NCBI RefSeq assembly: GCF_048020265.1
Contig: NZ_CP171843.1
Span: 1,178,001-1,242,000, forward strand
Direction of reading: 5' to 3'
Source of the DNA: Limnohabitans_A sp048020265
GTDB taxonomy: Bacteria > Pseudomonadota > Gammaproteobacteria > Burkholderiales > Burkholderiaceae_C
DNA length: 64,000 nucleotides
The first letter of the stretch is position 1; every line of letters begins with the position of its first letter. Shown here piece by piece: positions 1 through 7,687 of the stretch. The translations under genes were made by a program, and so were the position numbers. A model generated the notes under the pieces. The model saw nothing but the letters and a program-made list of their open reading frames with translations. It searched no databases and had not been told where the DNA came from.

Positions 1-1470
1 GAGACCATCGTGGGCTTGTCTGACAAGGTCACGCTGGACACCACGGGCAACAACGCACGCAAGCCGTCTTTTGAGGTGGTTCGCGAGGGTGAAGCCCAAG
101 GCGTGCGCTTTGCGGGTCTGCCTCTCGGCCACGAATTTACTTCTCTGGTTTTGGCTTTGCTGTGGACCGGCGGTCATCCTCCCAAGGTCGAGCCTGAGGT
201 GATTGATGCCATCAAAGGGTTAGATGTGGACTCGAATTTTGAGGTCTACATGTCCCTGTCTTGCCACAACTGCCCGGACGTGGTGCAAGCGCTGTCACTC
301 ATGGCCATCTTTAACCCCAAAGTCAAAACGGTGGTGATTGAAGGCGGCGCTTTCCAAAATGAGGTGGAGGAGCGCCAGATCATGGCGGTGCCCATGGTCT
401 TTTTGAACGGTCAGGTTTTCGGTTCTGGACGCATGGGTGTGGAGGAAATCGTGGCCAAACTCGACACAGGTGCGGCCACCCGTGATGCCGCGAAGCTGGA
501 TTCCAAAGACCCGTTTGAAGTCCTGATCGTCGGCGGTGGCCCTGCAGGTGCGGCTGCAGCCGTGTACGCAGCTCGCAAAGGCATCCGCGTGGGGGTGGCA
601 GCTGAGCGCTTTGGCGGTCAGACCAACGACACCATGGCGATTGAGAACTACATCTCGGTGCTGGAGACCGATGGCCCCAAGTTCGCGGCTGCTCTGGAAG
701 CTCAAGTACGCCATTACGGCGTGGACATCATGAACCTGCAGCGTGCCGACAAATTGATCCCCGCAGGGTCAGATGGTTTGGTGCACATTCAGATGCAAAA
801 CGGCGCGACGCTCAAGGCCAAAACGGTGATTTTGTCGACCGGTGCTCGGTGGCGCAACGTGAACGTGCCCGGCGAAGCCGAGTACAAAAACAAAGGCGTG
901 GCTTACTGCCCGCATTGCGACGGCCCGCTGTTCAAGGGCAAGCGCACGGCGGTGATCGGCGGCGGCAACTCCGGCATCGAAGCCGCGATTGACCTCGCCG
1001 GCATCGTTGAACACGTCACGGTGCTCGAGTTTGCCGAGCAGTTGAAAGCCGATGCGGTGTTGGTGAACAAGCTGCACAGCTTGCCCAATGTGACGGTGCA
1101 CACCAACGCGCAGACGACGGAGATCACCGGCGACGGCAGCAAGGTCAATGGCATCCGATACAAAGACCGTGCCACCGGCACCGAGCACCATATCGAATTG
1201 GCTGGCGTGTTCGTGCAAATCGGATTGGTACCCAATACCGAGTTTTTGAAGGGCACGATCGAGTTGTCAAAGTTCGGCGAGATTGTGGTGGACGCCAAAG
1301 GCCACACCAATGTGCCGGGCGTGTTCGCGGCGGGTGACTGCACCACCGTGCCTTACAAGCAAATCGTGATCGCCGCAGGCGAGGGTTCGAAAGCTGCGCT
1401 GAGTGCCTTTGACCACTTGATCCGCTTGCCTGCTATGGCGCAAGCCGAGGCTGCCGTCGAAGCCGTTTGA
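1..1470 (+). CDS. ahpF: Alkyl hydroperoxide reductase subunit F (5'-truncated by window edge)
   Basis: Flavoprotein disulfide reductase that passes electrons from NAD(P)H through FAD and two Cys pairs to the peroxiredoxin AhpC in the cytoplasm. The frame is open from the first base, giving 489 residues. The family is about 520 residues, so roughly the first 30 lie outside the window; the GTG at 10 is internal, not the start. Visible parts are the N-terminal thioredoxin-fold redox pair CHNC (bases 262-273), the FAD-binding GGGPAG motif near base 530, the NAD(P)-binding GGGNSG near base 958 and the catalytic CPHC (bases 907-918). A strong terminator follows at 1491. ahpC normally lies just upstream and cannot be seen here. 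Confidence 0.96.
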   Translation, partial: ETIVGLSDKVTLDTTGNNARKPSFEVVREGEAQGVRFAGLPLGHEFTSLVLALLWTGGHPPKVEPEVIDAIKGLDVDSNFEVYMSLSCHNCPDVVQALSLMAIFNPKVKTVVIEGGAFQNEVEERQIMAVPMVFLNGQVFGSGRMGVEEIVAKLDTGAATRDAAKLDSKDPFEVLIVGGGPAGAAAAVYAARKGIRVGVAAERFGGQTNDTMAIENYISVLETDGPKFAAALEAQVRHYGVDIMNLQRADKLIPAGSDGLVHIQMQNGATLKAKTVILSTGARWRNVNVPGEAEYKNKGVAYCPHCDGPLFKGKRTAVIGGGNSGIEAAIDLAGIVEHVTVLEFAEQLKADAVLVNKLHSLPNVTVHTNAQTTEITGDGSKVNGIRYKDRATGTEHHIELAGVFVQIGLVPNTEFLKGTIELSKFGEIVVDAKGHTNVPGVFAAGDCTTVPYKQIVIAAGEGSKAALSAFDHLIRLPAMAQAEAAVEAV

Positions 1471-1490
1471 GTGCGGCGGTCATCCTGATC

Positions 1491-1515
1491 AACCCGGCCC
1501 CCTGGCCGGGTTTTT
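1491..1515 (+). terminator. Intrinsic terminator of ahpF
   Basis: A perfect 9-bp stem (AACCCGGCC at 1491-1499, GGCCGGGTT at 1504-1512) with a 4-base loop runs into a T tract on the plus strand. The T tract touches the stop codon of the convergent hemP gene. Confidence 0.85.
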
Positions 1516-1742
1516 CATTTTGTCAGAATCAACTTGCCTTGCCGTGTGCTTTGCAGTCGGTAAGTGGCCCCCAGATGCTGGATGAGTACCAGGTTCTGGT
1601 CGCCCAGAACTTCGCGGCTGTCCAGGGTTCGCGGGTTGGTGGACTTCACCTTGAGCCCTTGGCGGGCAGCCGCAGGCGGCAGGGTTGGCGCATCCATCTC
1701 TTTGCAGAGTGGGGTGATGGACACAGAGGGCGTAGCGTTCAT
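1515..1742 (-). CDS. hemP: Hemin uptake protein HemP family
   Basis: Small protein of 75 residues, in the length range of HemP/HmuP proteins, which accompany haem or iron uptake genes; in Burkholderia relatives the protein is reported to act in activation of haem uptake genes (family knowledge). The identifying feature is the C-terminal motif TRQGKLILTK, preceded by a YRLQ segment. It is the last gene of the minus-strand iron cluster. Its ATG (1742-1740) overlaps the exbD stop in an ATGA arrangement, so it is probably translationally coupled. The N-terminal 30 residues are low in recognisable features. No haem uptake receptor or haem oxygenase is visible nearby, so its role here could be in siderophore rather than haem uptake. 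Confidence 0.85.
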   Translation of the reverse strand: MNATPSVSITPLCKEMDAPTLPPAAARQGLKVKSTNPRTLDSREVLGDQNLVLIQHLGATYRLQSTRQGKLILTK

Positions 1743-2152
1743 GGCCGCTGGCCCTCAGTGACAAACCCGATCCGGCTCAGGCCGGCGCGTTGGGCTGCCG
1801 TCATGGCCTGGGCCACACGCTCGTAGGGTACCTGTTTGTCGCCTCGGATGTAGAGCTGAGGTTGCGGCTCGCGGGCGGCCTGCTCGCGCAGGCGCTGTTC
1901 CAGCGCATCGGCCGCCACGGCCTGCTTGCCCAGGAAGAACTGGCCCTGGGCGTCCACCGCGAGTTGCAGGTTCTCAGGTGGCGTCTGGTCGCGGCTGCTG
2001 CTGGCACGCGGCAGTTCCACTTTGACCGCGTGCTGGATGACGGGCACGGTGATGATGAAGATGATGAGCAGCACCAGCATGACGTCCACCAAGGGGGTCA
2101 TGTTGATCTCGCTCATGACCTCGTCACTGTCTTCAAGGGCTTCAAAGGCCAT
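1739..2152 (-). CDS. exbD: Biopolymer transport protein ExbD/TolR
   Basis: Inner-membrane subunit that with ExbB uses the proton gradient to energise TonB. The product is 137 residues: a short cytoplasmic N-terminus, one membrane helix just after the NMTPLVDVMLVLLIIF segment whose Asp is the family's proton-carrying residue, and a periplasmic domain containing YIRGDKQVPY. I chose the ATG at 2152 rather than 2164 because GGAGG lies five bases before it; the start is inside the 3' end of exbB, an 11-base overlap. It sits between exbB and hemP in the iron cluster. Context favours ExbD over TolR because tolA, tolB and pal are absent. Confidence 0.93.
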   Translation of the reverse strand: MAFEALEDSDEVMSEINMTPLVDVMLVLLIIFIITVPVIQHAVKVELPRASSSRDQTPPENLQLAVDAQGQFFLGKQAVAADALEQRLREQAAREPQPQLYIRGDKQVPYERVAQAMTAAQRAGLSRIGFVTEGQRP

Positions 2153-2837
2153 GCTGACCTCCATGGTTCACACGGGCCCCGGTCACAAAGTAGGCATGCA
2201 GGTCGTGCGCAAAGCGGTTCATGCGGGCGATGATGAACTTGTTGCCACGCACCAGGGCGTTGTAACCCAGCACCGCAGGAATGGCCACGGCCAGACCGAG
2301 TGCGGTCATGATCAGGGTCTCGCCAACCGGGCCGGCCACGGCGTCGATGCTGGCGTTGCCGCTGGCGCCAATGCCGACCAGCGCGTGGTAGATGCCCCAG
2401 ACGGTGCCGAACAGGCCGACGAAGGGCGCAGTCGAGCCGACTGAAGCGAGTATGGCCAGCCCGTTTTGCAGACGGCTGGTGCTGTCATCGATTGCATTGC
2501 GCAGGCTGCGCGTGACCCAGTCGCTGATGTCCAGCCGGTCGTGCAGCTGCTTTTGCGCGGCCTGGTGGTGCTCGGTGGCTTCTTGGCCGACCTGTGCCAG
2601 GTTGTGAAACAGGTTGCCGGGCCGCTGGCTGAGCACCGACAGGCCCTCGGCCAGGCTGGTGGTGTGCCAGAACTGCTCGCTGCCCAGGGCGCTTTGCTTG
2701 TGGCGCCAGACGTCCAGCGCCTTGAGCACGATGACCACCCAGCTGATGACCGACATGGTCAGCAGGGCGATCAATATCAGGCGGGTGACGGCGTCACCCT
2801 GCGTCCAGATGTGGGACAGGCCGAAAGAGGTGGGCAT
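2142..2837 (-). CDS. exbB: MotA/TolQ/ExbB proton channel protein
   Basis: Proton channel subunit of the TonB-ExbB-ExbD complex in the inner membrane. The product is 231 residues, typical for ExbB. Three hydrophobic segments are visible: residues about 15-37, then two near GLAILASVGSTAPFVGLFGTVWGI and GETLIMTALGLAVAIPAVLGYN, the latter two being the conserved MotA/TolQ/ExbB channel pair. The open frame extends upstream to 2933, but the ATG at 2837 has AAGGAG at the right distance and matches the family start. It follows tonB by 22 bases and overlaps exbD, so the three form one translational unit serving the siderophore receptor upstream in the cluster. Confidence 0.93.
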   Translation of the reverse strand: MPTSFGLSHIWTQGDAVTRLILIALLTMSVISWVVIVLKALDVWRHKQSALGSEQFWHTTSLAEGLSVLSQRPGNLFHNLAQVGQEATEHHQAAQKQLHDRLDISDWVTRSLRNAIDDSTSRLQNGLAILASVGSTAPFVGLFGTVWGIYHALVGIGASGNASIDAVAGPVGETLIMTALGLAVAIPAVLGYNALVRGNKFIIARMNRFAHDLHAYFVTGARVNHGGQHGL

Positions 2838-2859
2838 GAAATTACTCCTTGAAATGGGG

Positions 2860-3495
2860 TCAGTCGAGAACAAAGCGGATAGGGACGTTGAACCACATGG
2901 CTTCTGCCTGGCCGGCGCGTTGGCCGGGCACATAGCGCCAGCGCTGCACGGTCTCTAGCGCGGCGTCATCCAGCCGCGGGTAGCCGCTGGAGGTTCGGAT
3001 GTCGGCTTTTTCGGCGCGGCCTTCGGCGTTGATGAAAACGCGCACAAGCACCGTGCCCTGTTCGCCCATGCGGCGGCTCATGCGGGGATAGGCCGGTGGC
3101 GGGTTGTTCAGGTAGTCGGCATCGCTGGATGGCAGAACCACGGCCTGTGCAGCGGGCGAGGCCGGGCGTGCGCTGCCAGTGGTCAAAGGGGCCGCAGCGG
3201 CGGTGGGCGTGGGGGCGGCGCTGGTGGCGGGGGCGAACTCTCTGGGTGCGGTTTGGGGTTCCGGCGTCACGGTCTGCTGCACGGCAGGGCGCTGTGCAAG
3301 CGCTTGCGCTGGCCGGGTCGGTGTCGTCTGCACGGGCTGTGCAACGGCCACGGGAATTTCAGCCACCACGCTGGCCAAAATGACCGGGTCGCTGGCGCCC
3401 GGCAAGCTGGGGCTGGCCAGCGGGTGGACGACCAGCCAGACCACGCCGGCATGGGCCAGCAAAACGGCGCCACTGGTGCGCAGGACAGGTTTCAT
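2860..3495 (-). CDS. tonB: Energy transducer TonB
   Basis: Periplasm-spanning protein that transmits proton-motive force from ExbBD to outer-membrane receptors. It is 211 residues: an N-terminal membrane anchor (residues about 8-26), a Pro/Ala/Thr-rich spacer (about 55-120) and a C-terminal TonB domain (about 125-211) with YPRMSRRMGEQGTVLVRVFI-type start and the SSGYPRLDDAAL...WRYVPG core. The ATG at 3495 overlaps the stop of the upstream hydroxylase gene as ATGA, which is why I prefer it to the ATG four codons earlier. As a cluster-borne TonB it is probably dedicated to the neighbouring receptor. Confidence 0.93.
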   Translation of the reverse strand: MKPVLRTSGAVLLAHAGVVWLVVHPLASPSLPGASDPVILASVVAEIPVAVAQPVQTTPTRPAQALAQRPAVQQTVTPEPQTAPREFAPATSAAPTPTAAAAPLTTGSARPASPAAQAVVLPSSDADYLNNPPPAYPRMSRRMGEQGTVLVRVFINAEGRAEKADIRTSSGYPRLDDAALETVQRWRYVPGQRAGQAEAMWFNVPIRFVLD

Positions 3496-4178
3496 GTGCT
3501 GGCCCATTCGCGCAGGAGGTTGTGGTAGACGCCGGTCAGCGCAATGGTCTCGGTGGTTTCGCCCAGCTGGGCGCGCAGTTTGAGCAGGTTCATGTCCAGG
3601 TCGAACAGCAGGCGGCGTTGCTCGTCGCTGCGCACCATGCTTTCAATCCAGAAGAACGAGGCCAGTCGCACGCCGCGGGTGACCGGCGTGACTTCGTGCA
3701 CGCTGGTGCCGGGGTAGAGCACCGCGTCGCCTGCGGCCAGCTTGATGCCCCGGCTGCCCCAGCTGTCCTGCACGCACAGCTCGCCGCCGTCGTAGTCTTG
3801 CGGCTCGCTCAGGAACAGGGTGCAGGAGATGTCGCTGCGCACCCATTCGCCAGTGCTGGCCGAGTGCATCACGGCGCCATCCACATGCGGACCGAAGGCA
3901 TTGGTCTCGCCGCCGTAGCGGTTGAACAGCGGGTTGTAGATGCGCCGGGGCAGGGCGGCCGACAGGAACAGCGGTTCGCGTTGCAGGGCCTGGCGCACGA
4001 GCGCCTGCAACTGGCGTGACACCGCGCTGTCCTGGGCGAGTTGCTGGTTGGATTTGCGGGTGCGGGCCTGGCTGCCCGCACTGACGCGGCCATCGAGCCA
4101 GGGGGCGTCGCGGCCCAGCAGCTGGCGGGCCTGCGCGACCTCGTCGGGCGTCAGCAATTGTTTCAGTTGCAGCAGCAT
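3492..4178 (-). CDS. PKHD-type Fe(II)/2-oxoglutarate hydroxylase (PiuC/YbiX family)
   Basis: Predicted non-haem iron dioxygenase of 228 residues, the family's usual length. The iron-binding facial triad is visible as HVD (His98, Asp100) and His161 in the HEVTP motif, with Arg171 as the 2-oxoglutarate contact. The family (PiuC, YbiX) is regularly found next to TonB-dependent catecholate siderophore receptors; its substrate is not established, a role in processing siderophores being the usual guess. Here it lies 12 bases after the receptor gene and overlaps tonB. I set the start at the ATG at 4178, with GAGGAC upstream; the longer open frame upstream reads through the receptor gene in another frame and is not coding. 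Confidence 0.92.
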   Translation of the reverse strand: MLLQLKQLLTPDEVAQARQLLGRDAPWLDGRVSAGSQARTRKSNQQLAQDSAVSRQLQALVRQALQREPLFLSAALPRRIYNPLFNRYGGETNAFGPHVDGAVMHSASTGEWVRSDISCTLFLSEPQDYDGGELCVQDSWGSRGIKLAAGDAVLYPGTSVHEVTPVTRGVRLASFFWIESMVRSDEQRRLLFDLDMNLLKLRAQLGETTETIALTGVYHNLLREWAST

Positions 4179-4189
4179 CCGTGTTGTCC

Positions 4190-6421
4190 TCAGAACAGGG
4201 TTTTCAGGCTCAGTTCCACGCGGCGTGACGCACCCGGCATGTAAAAGCCGCGGTACAGGCTGTCGGCGTAGAGTTGGTTGCCCAAGTTGGTGATGTTGAG
4301 CTTGAGCAGGGTGGCGTCGCTCAGGGTGTATTCGGCCATGGCGTCTACGGTGGTGAAGGCCGGTGCCGTGACATGGCGCGCGCCCTCGGGGTTTTGTTCG
4401 CTGCGGTGGTTCAGGCCAGCGCCCATGCGCCACTGCGGATGCAGACGCCAGGTGGTCCAAAGGCTGGCACTGTGTTTGGGCGTGAGGGCGGAGCGGTCGC
4501 CTTGCACCTGGGCACCGGTGCCGTTGGCGCTCAGGGTCTGGTTGCTCACGTCGATGCGGGCCCTTGGAATCCAGGTGTGGTTGAAGAACACTTCCCACGC
4601 AGGTGTGATGCGACCTGCGAAGTTGAACTCCATACCGCTGGCGTGGCGCTGGCCGGACAGCAACATCTGGCTGGCTGCGCTGTCGGGGTCGGTGTTGCGC
4701 TCGTTGAATTTTTGGGAGTGGAAGAAGGCGATGCCGAGCAGCGTTTTCTTTTCGAACAGTTCGAACTTGCTGCCGATCTCGATGTTCCGGCTTTTCTCAG
4801 GTGAGGTGTTGGCGGTGCGTGCATTGTGGCTGCCTGCCGCAAAGCTGCCCAGGGCGAACTGGTAGGTGTCTCCCGAGGTGTTGTAAGAGGTGCCATAAGA
4901 GACGTAGTAAGTTGCGTCGTTTGCGGGCTGCCAGATGGCACCGATCCGTGGGCTCCAAAGTGTGTCATTGCGCTCGTTGCGGTTGCCGCTGGTGTCGGTG
5001 TATTGCGCCGAAAACCGGTCCATGCGCAGCCCGACGATGACTTTGATCGCGCTTGTGAGGCTCAGGGTGTCCTGGGCATAAAGGCCAATGTTTCGAGCCC
5101 TGAAGTGGTTCAGAGCCACCGCGCGGGTGTCAGTGATCGATTGGCCATTGTTGGGGATGCCGACCGTGGTGCCCAGCAATGTGTAGCTGGGCAGACCTGC
5201 AGCAGCGCTGTTGTTACGCAGGGCTTTTTCATCGCTGTAGTCCACGCCGGCGATCAGGCTGTGCCTGTGGCCAAGGGCTTCAAAGCTGGTGGTGTAGTCG
5301 CTCTGGATTTGTGTCAGATCGCTTTCGGCGCGGCGGGCTTTGGGCGAGCGGGTCAGCGCGGTGCTGTTGCCGAGCGTGGACAAGGTGGTGATGTTGGTGA
5401 ATCGGATGGCGCTGGCCAGCAGGTCGCGCTCGTAATGGCCGTGGCGAACAGTGGTCTTGAGTTCGCTGTCCTGGTCGAAGCGGCGCTTGTGGCTGAAGGT
5501 GCCGTAGCTGCTCTCGGTGCGCAGGTGGTCGCTGACCAGCCCGTAGTAGTTTTTGGCGGGCAGTGTGGGCACCAGGGTACCGATCGAGCCGCTCGCGCTG
5601 GTGATGGCGCTGCCGGTGTTGATCAGCCAGGGGTGGTTGTAAAGCGGGCGGCCCTTCGTTTCGAGGTGATACAGGCCCAGCGCATATTCGTCGCGCTCGC
5701 CAACGCCCCAGCGGTAGGTGCCGGCCACGCCTTTCTTGTCCACTTTGGCGCCCCAGTTGTCGGCCTGGTGGTCCATGACGTTCAGGCGCACGGCCGAACT
5801 CTCGCCCGTCTGCCGGTTGAAGTCACCGGTGATGCGGCGCGTGTGGCCGCTGCCTGCCATGACATTGATTTCGTTTTGGTCCATCAGGAAGGGCTGTTTG
5901 TTGACCTGGTTGACCACGCCACCGGTGGAGCCTTTGCCAAACAGCATGGAGGCCGAGCCCTTGAGCACTTCAACCCGGTCGAGGTTGAAGGTGTCGCGCT
6001 CGATCAGGGGGGCATCGCGCAGGCCATCGACGTAGATGTCTCCAGCCTGGCCGAGCGAGAAACCGCGCATGCGCACATCTTCTTCTCCGGTCTCGCCCGC
6101 CATGAAAGTGACGCCTGCAGTGGTCTTGAGAACTTCCCTGAAATCGTCCAGATTGCGCTCGTCCATGAGTTTTTCGGTCATCACCGTCACGGTCTGCGGG
6201 ATGTCCTTGAGTGCCTGATTGCCTTTGGCAATGCCGGTTCTTGTCACCAGCAGCTTGTCTTTGGCGGCAGTGGCCGATTCCTGCGTGTCTCGAACGGTCA
6301 CGGTCTTGAGGGTTTTTTCAGGTGCTTCCTGCGCGAGGACCTGCGCAGTGGTGCCGAGTGAGCCGGCCAGCATCATGGCGGCCAGGGGCAACAATTTGTT
6401 GGGGGTGGTGGGTGCGTTCAT
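4190..6421 (-). CDS. TonB-dependent siderophore receptor
   Basis: Outer-membrane gated channel for ferric siderophores, 743 residues. A signal peptide spans about residues 1-30 (hydrophobic LLPLAAMMLAGSLG, cleavage after VLAQ or nearby). A plug domain follows, with KDIPQTVTVMTEKLMDERN and the VEVLKGSASMLFGKGSTGGVVN signature, then a 22-strand barrel ending in an aromatic C-terminus (VELSLKTLF). The pattern is that of the catecholate/hydroxamate group (FhuE/Fiu/BfrA-like); the exact ligand cannot be read from sequence. It is the second gene of the cluster, 142 bases after the iron-binding protein gene. The leader carries a hairpin ending at the start codon (separate entry). No clear Fur box is visible directly upstream, so it may be read from the Fur-controlled promoter at 7642-7671. 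Confidence 0.95.
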   Translation of the reverse strand: MNAPTTPNKLLPLAAMMLAGSLGTTAQVLAQEAPEKTLKTVTVRDTQESATAAKDKLLVTRTGIAKGNQALKDIPQTVTVMTEKLMDERNLDDFREVLKTTAGVTFMAGETGEEDVRMRGFSLGQAGDIYVDGLRDAPLIERDTFNLDRVEVLKGSASMLFGKGSTGGVVNQVNKQPFLMDQNEINVMAGSGHTRRITGDFNRQTGESSAVRLNVMDHQADNWGAKVDKKGVAGTYRWGVGERDEYALGLYHLETKGRPLYNHPWLINTGSAITSASGSIGTLVPTLPAKNYYGLVSDHLRTESSYGTFSHKRRFDQDSELKTTVRHGHYERDLLASAIRFTNITTLSTLGNSTALTRSPKARRAESDLTQIQSDYTTSFEALGHRHSLIAGVDYSDEKALRNNSAAAGLPSYTLLGTTVGIPNNGQSITDTRAVALNHFRARNIGLYAQDTLSLTSAIKVIVGLRMDRFSAQYTDTSGNRNERNDTLWSPRIGAIWQPANDATYYVSYGTSYNTSGDTYQFALGSFAAGSHNARTANTSPEKSRNIEIGSKFELFEKKTLLGIAFFHSQKFNERNTDPDSAASQMLLSGQRHASGMEFNFAGRITPAWEVFFNHTWIPRARIDVSNQTLSANGTGAQVQGDRSALTPKHSASLWTTWRLHPQWRMGAGLNHRSEQNPEGARHVTAPAFTTVDAMAEYTLSDATLLKLNITNLGNQLYADSLYRGFYMPGASRRVELSLKTLF

Positions 6422-6484
6422 GGGGCGATAGCCTTGAAAAGTTGCTTTCACAGCAAAACGAAGACAAAGGCTGGCTATCACCCC
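6422..6484 (-). promoter_or_regulatory. Leader hairpin abutting the receptor start codon
   Basis: Read on the minus strand, GGGGTGATAGCC (6484-6473) and GGCTATCGCCCC (6433-6422) can form a 12-bp RNA helix with a single G-U pair and a 39-base loop. The 3' arm ends at the base before the receptor ATG and contains the only weak ribosome-binding sequence (AAGG). An alternative pairing of AGCCTTTG, just after the first arm, with CAAGGCT in the second arm is also possible. Function is inferred. Confidence 0.5.
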
Positions 6485-6563
6485 ATGCCGCGAGGCAGGG
6501 CGAATGGCTTGCTGAGGAGACGAAAGGAGGGCGGCAGGCACTGGCGCCTGCCGCAGGCGGGCT

Positions 6564-7607
6564 TTACTTGAAGCCGACGCGGTCGAGCATTTGCTGGACC
6601 TTGATCTGGTTCATGCCGACGGCGCTGATCGGAATCAGTTCACTCTTGAAGCTGCCGCCGGTCATGGCCTTGAGGGCCGGATTGTCAAAACTCACGCCTT
6701 TGGCCACGGGCCATTCGTTGTTGCCGTTGGCAAAGTGGTTCTGGGCTGAGGGGCTGGCCAGGTATTCCAGGAACTTGATGGCGTTGTCAGCGTTTTTGGC
6801 GTTTTTGGCCACCGCGCCACCGGCCACGTTGACGTGCGTGCCCCAGCTGTTTTGGTTTGGAAAGACCACGCCGATCTTTTCGGTCACGGCCTTGTCGGCC
6901 GGATTGGTCGAGCGCATCAGGCGGGCGAGGTAATAGGTGTTGGTCACGGCCACGCCGCATTCGCCAGACGCCACCCCTTTGATCTGGTCGGTGTCACCGC
7001 CCTTGGGGCTGCGCGCCATGTTGTCCACCAGCCCTTTGAGCCAGACTTCGGCTTTTTGCGGACCCAGGTGCTCGGTCATGGCGCCGAACAGGCTCAGGTT
7101 GTAGGGGTGCGAGCCGCTGCGGATGCACAGGCTGCCTTTGAGCTTGGCGTCGGCCAGTTTTTCGTAGCTGTCCACATCGGTTTTGCTGAATTTGACTTTG
7201 TCGTACACGATCACGCGCGCCCGTGTGGACAGACCAAACCAGGCGGTGCCACCGTTGTCGGCAGGCTTGGCACGCAAGTGGGCGGGGATGGCGTCTTCCA
7301 GCAGTTTGGATTTGACGGGTTGGAACAAGCCGTCGACTTCAGCGCGCCACAGGCGCGAGGCGTCCACCAACAAGATCACATCGGCAGGCGAGGCGGCGCC
7401 TTCTGCCTTGAGGCGAGCGAGAATACCGGCATCGTCCGCATCAACCCGGTTGATTTTGATGCCGGTGGCTTTGGTGAAGTCGCTGTACATGACTTCATCG
7501 GTCGGGTAGTGGCGGGCTGAATAGATGTTGAGCACTTTGTCTTGGGCCATGGCCGATGCGGCGCTCATCAGGCAAGCGATGCTCAAAAGGGATTTGGAAA
7601 ATGTCAT
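6564..7607 (-). CDS. Fe(3+) ABC transporter periplasmic binding protein (FbpA/FutA type)
   Basis: Periplasmic ferric-iron binding protein of 347 residues. It has a signal peptide (about residues 1-21, cleaving after ASAMA), then the mature domain starting VLNIYSARHYPTDE, typical of the FbpA/FutA family. The iron-ligand Tyr pair expected in this family is visible as NTYYLARL in the second half. I chose the ATG at 7607 because it gives the signal peptide; the upstream open frame is leader. The promoter in front contains a Fur-like site. No fbpB permease or fbpC ATPase gene is present in the window, so this is an orphan binding protein that must use partners elsewhere or hand iron on in another way. 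Confidence 0.93.
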   Translation of the reverse strand: MTFSKSLLSIACLMSAASAMAQDKVLNIYSARHYPTDEVMYSDFTKATGIKINRVDADDAGILARLKAEGAASPADVILLVDASRLWRAEVDGLFQPVKSKLLEDAIPAHLRAKPADNGGTAWFGLSTRARVIVYDKVKFSKTDVDSYEKLADAKLKGSLCIRSGSHPYNLSLFGAMTEHLGPQKAEVWLKGLVDNMARSPKGGDTDQIKGVASGECGVAVTNTYYLARLMRSTNPADKAVTEKIGVVFPNQNSWGTHVNVAGGAVAKNAKNADNAIKFLEYLASPSAQNHFANGNNEWPVAKGVSFDNPALKAMTGGSFKSELIPISAVGMNQIKVQQMLDRVGFK

Positions 7608-7641
7608 GGTGGTGTCGCGCTCGGTGTGTGTTGATGGCCAG

Positions 7642-7671
7642 AGTTTAATCCAAATGCGAATCATTATCAAT
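7642..7671 (-). promoter_or_regulatory. Sigma-70 promoter overlapped by a Fur-box-like site
   Basis: On the minus strand, TTGATA (7670-7665) and TAAACT (7647-7642) are separated by exactly 17 bases. The Fur-like sequence GATAATGATTCGCATT (about 7668-7653) matches 13 of 19 positions of the classic Fur box and covers the -35 and spacer. This would make the iron cluster iron-repressed. The site is also just 17 bases from the divergent patatin gene. Confidence 0.75.
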
Positions 7672-7687
7672 AAGATTTGAGGAAAAC

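Noticed and set aside
4826..6361. 511-codon plus-strand frame opposite the siderophore receptor
   Set aside because: Composition is Ala/Val/Gly-rich without motifs; the receptor on the minus strand has a signal peptide, plug and barrel.
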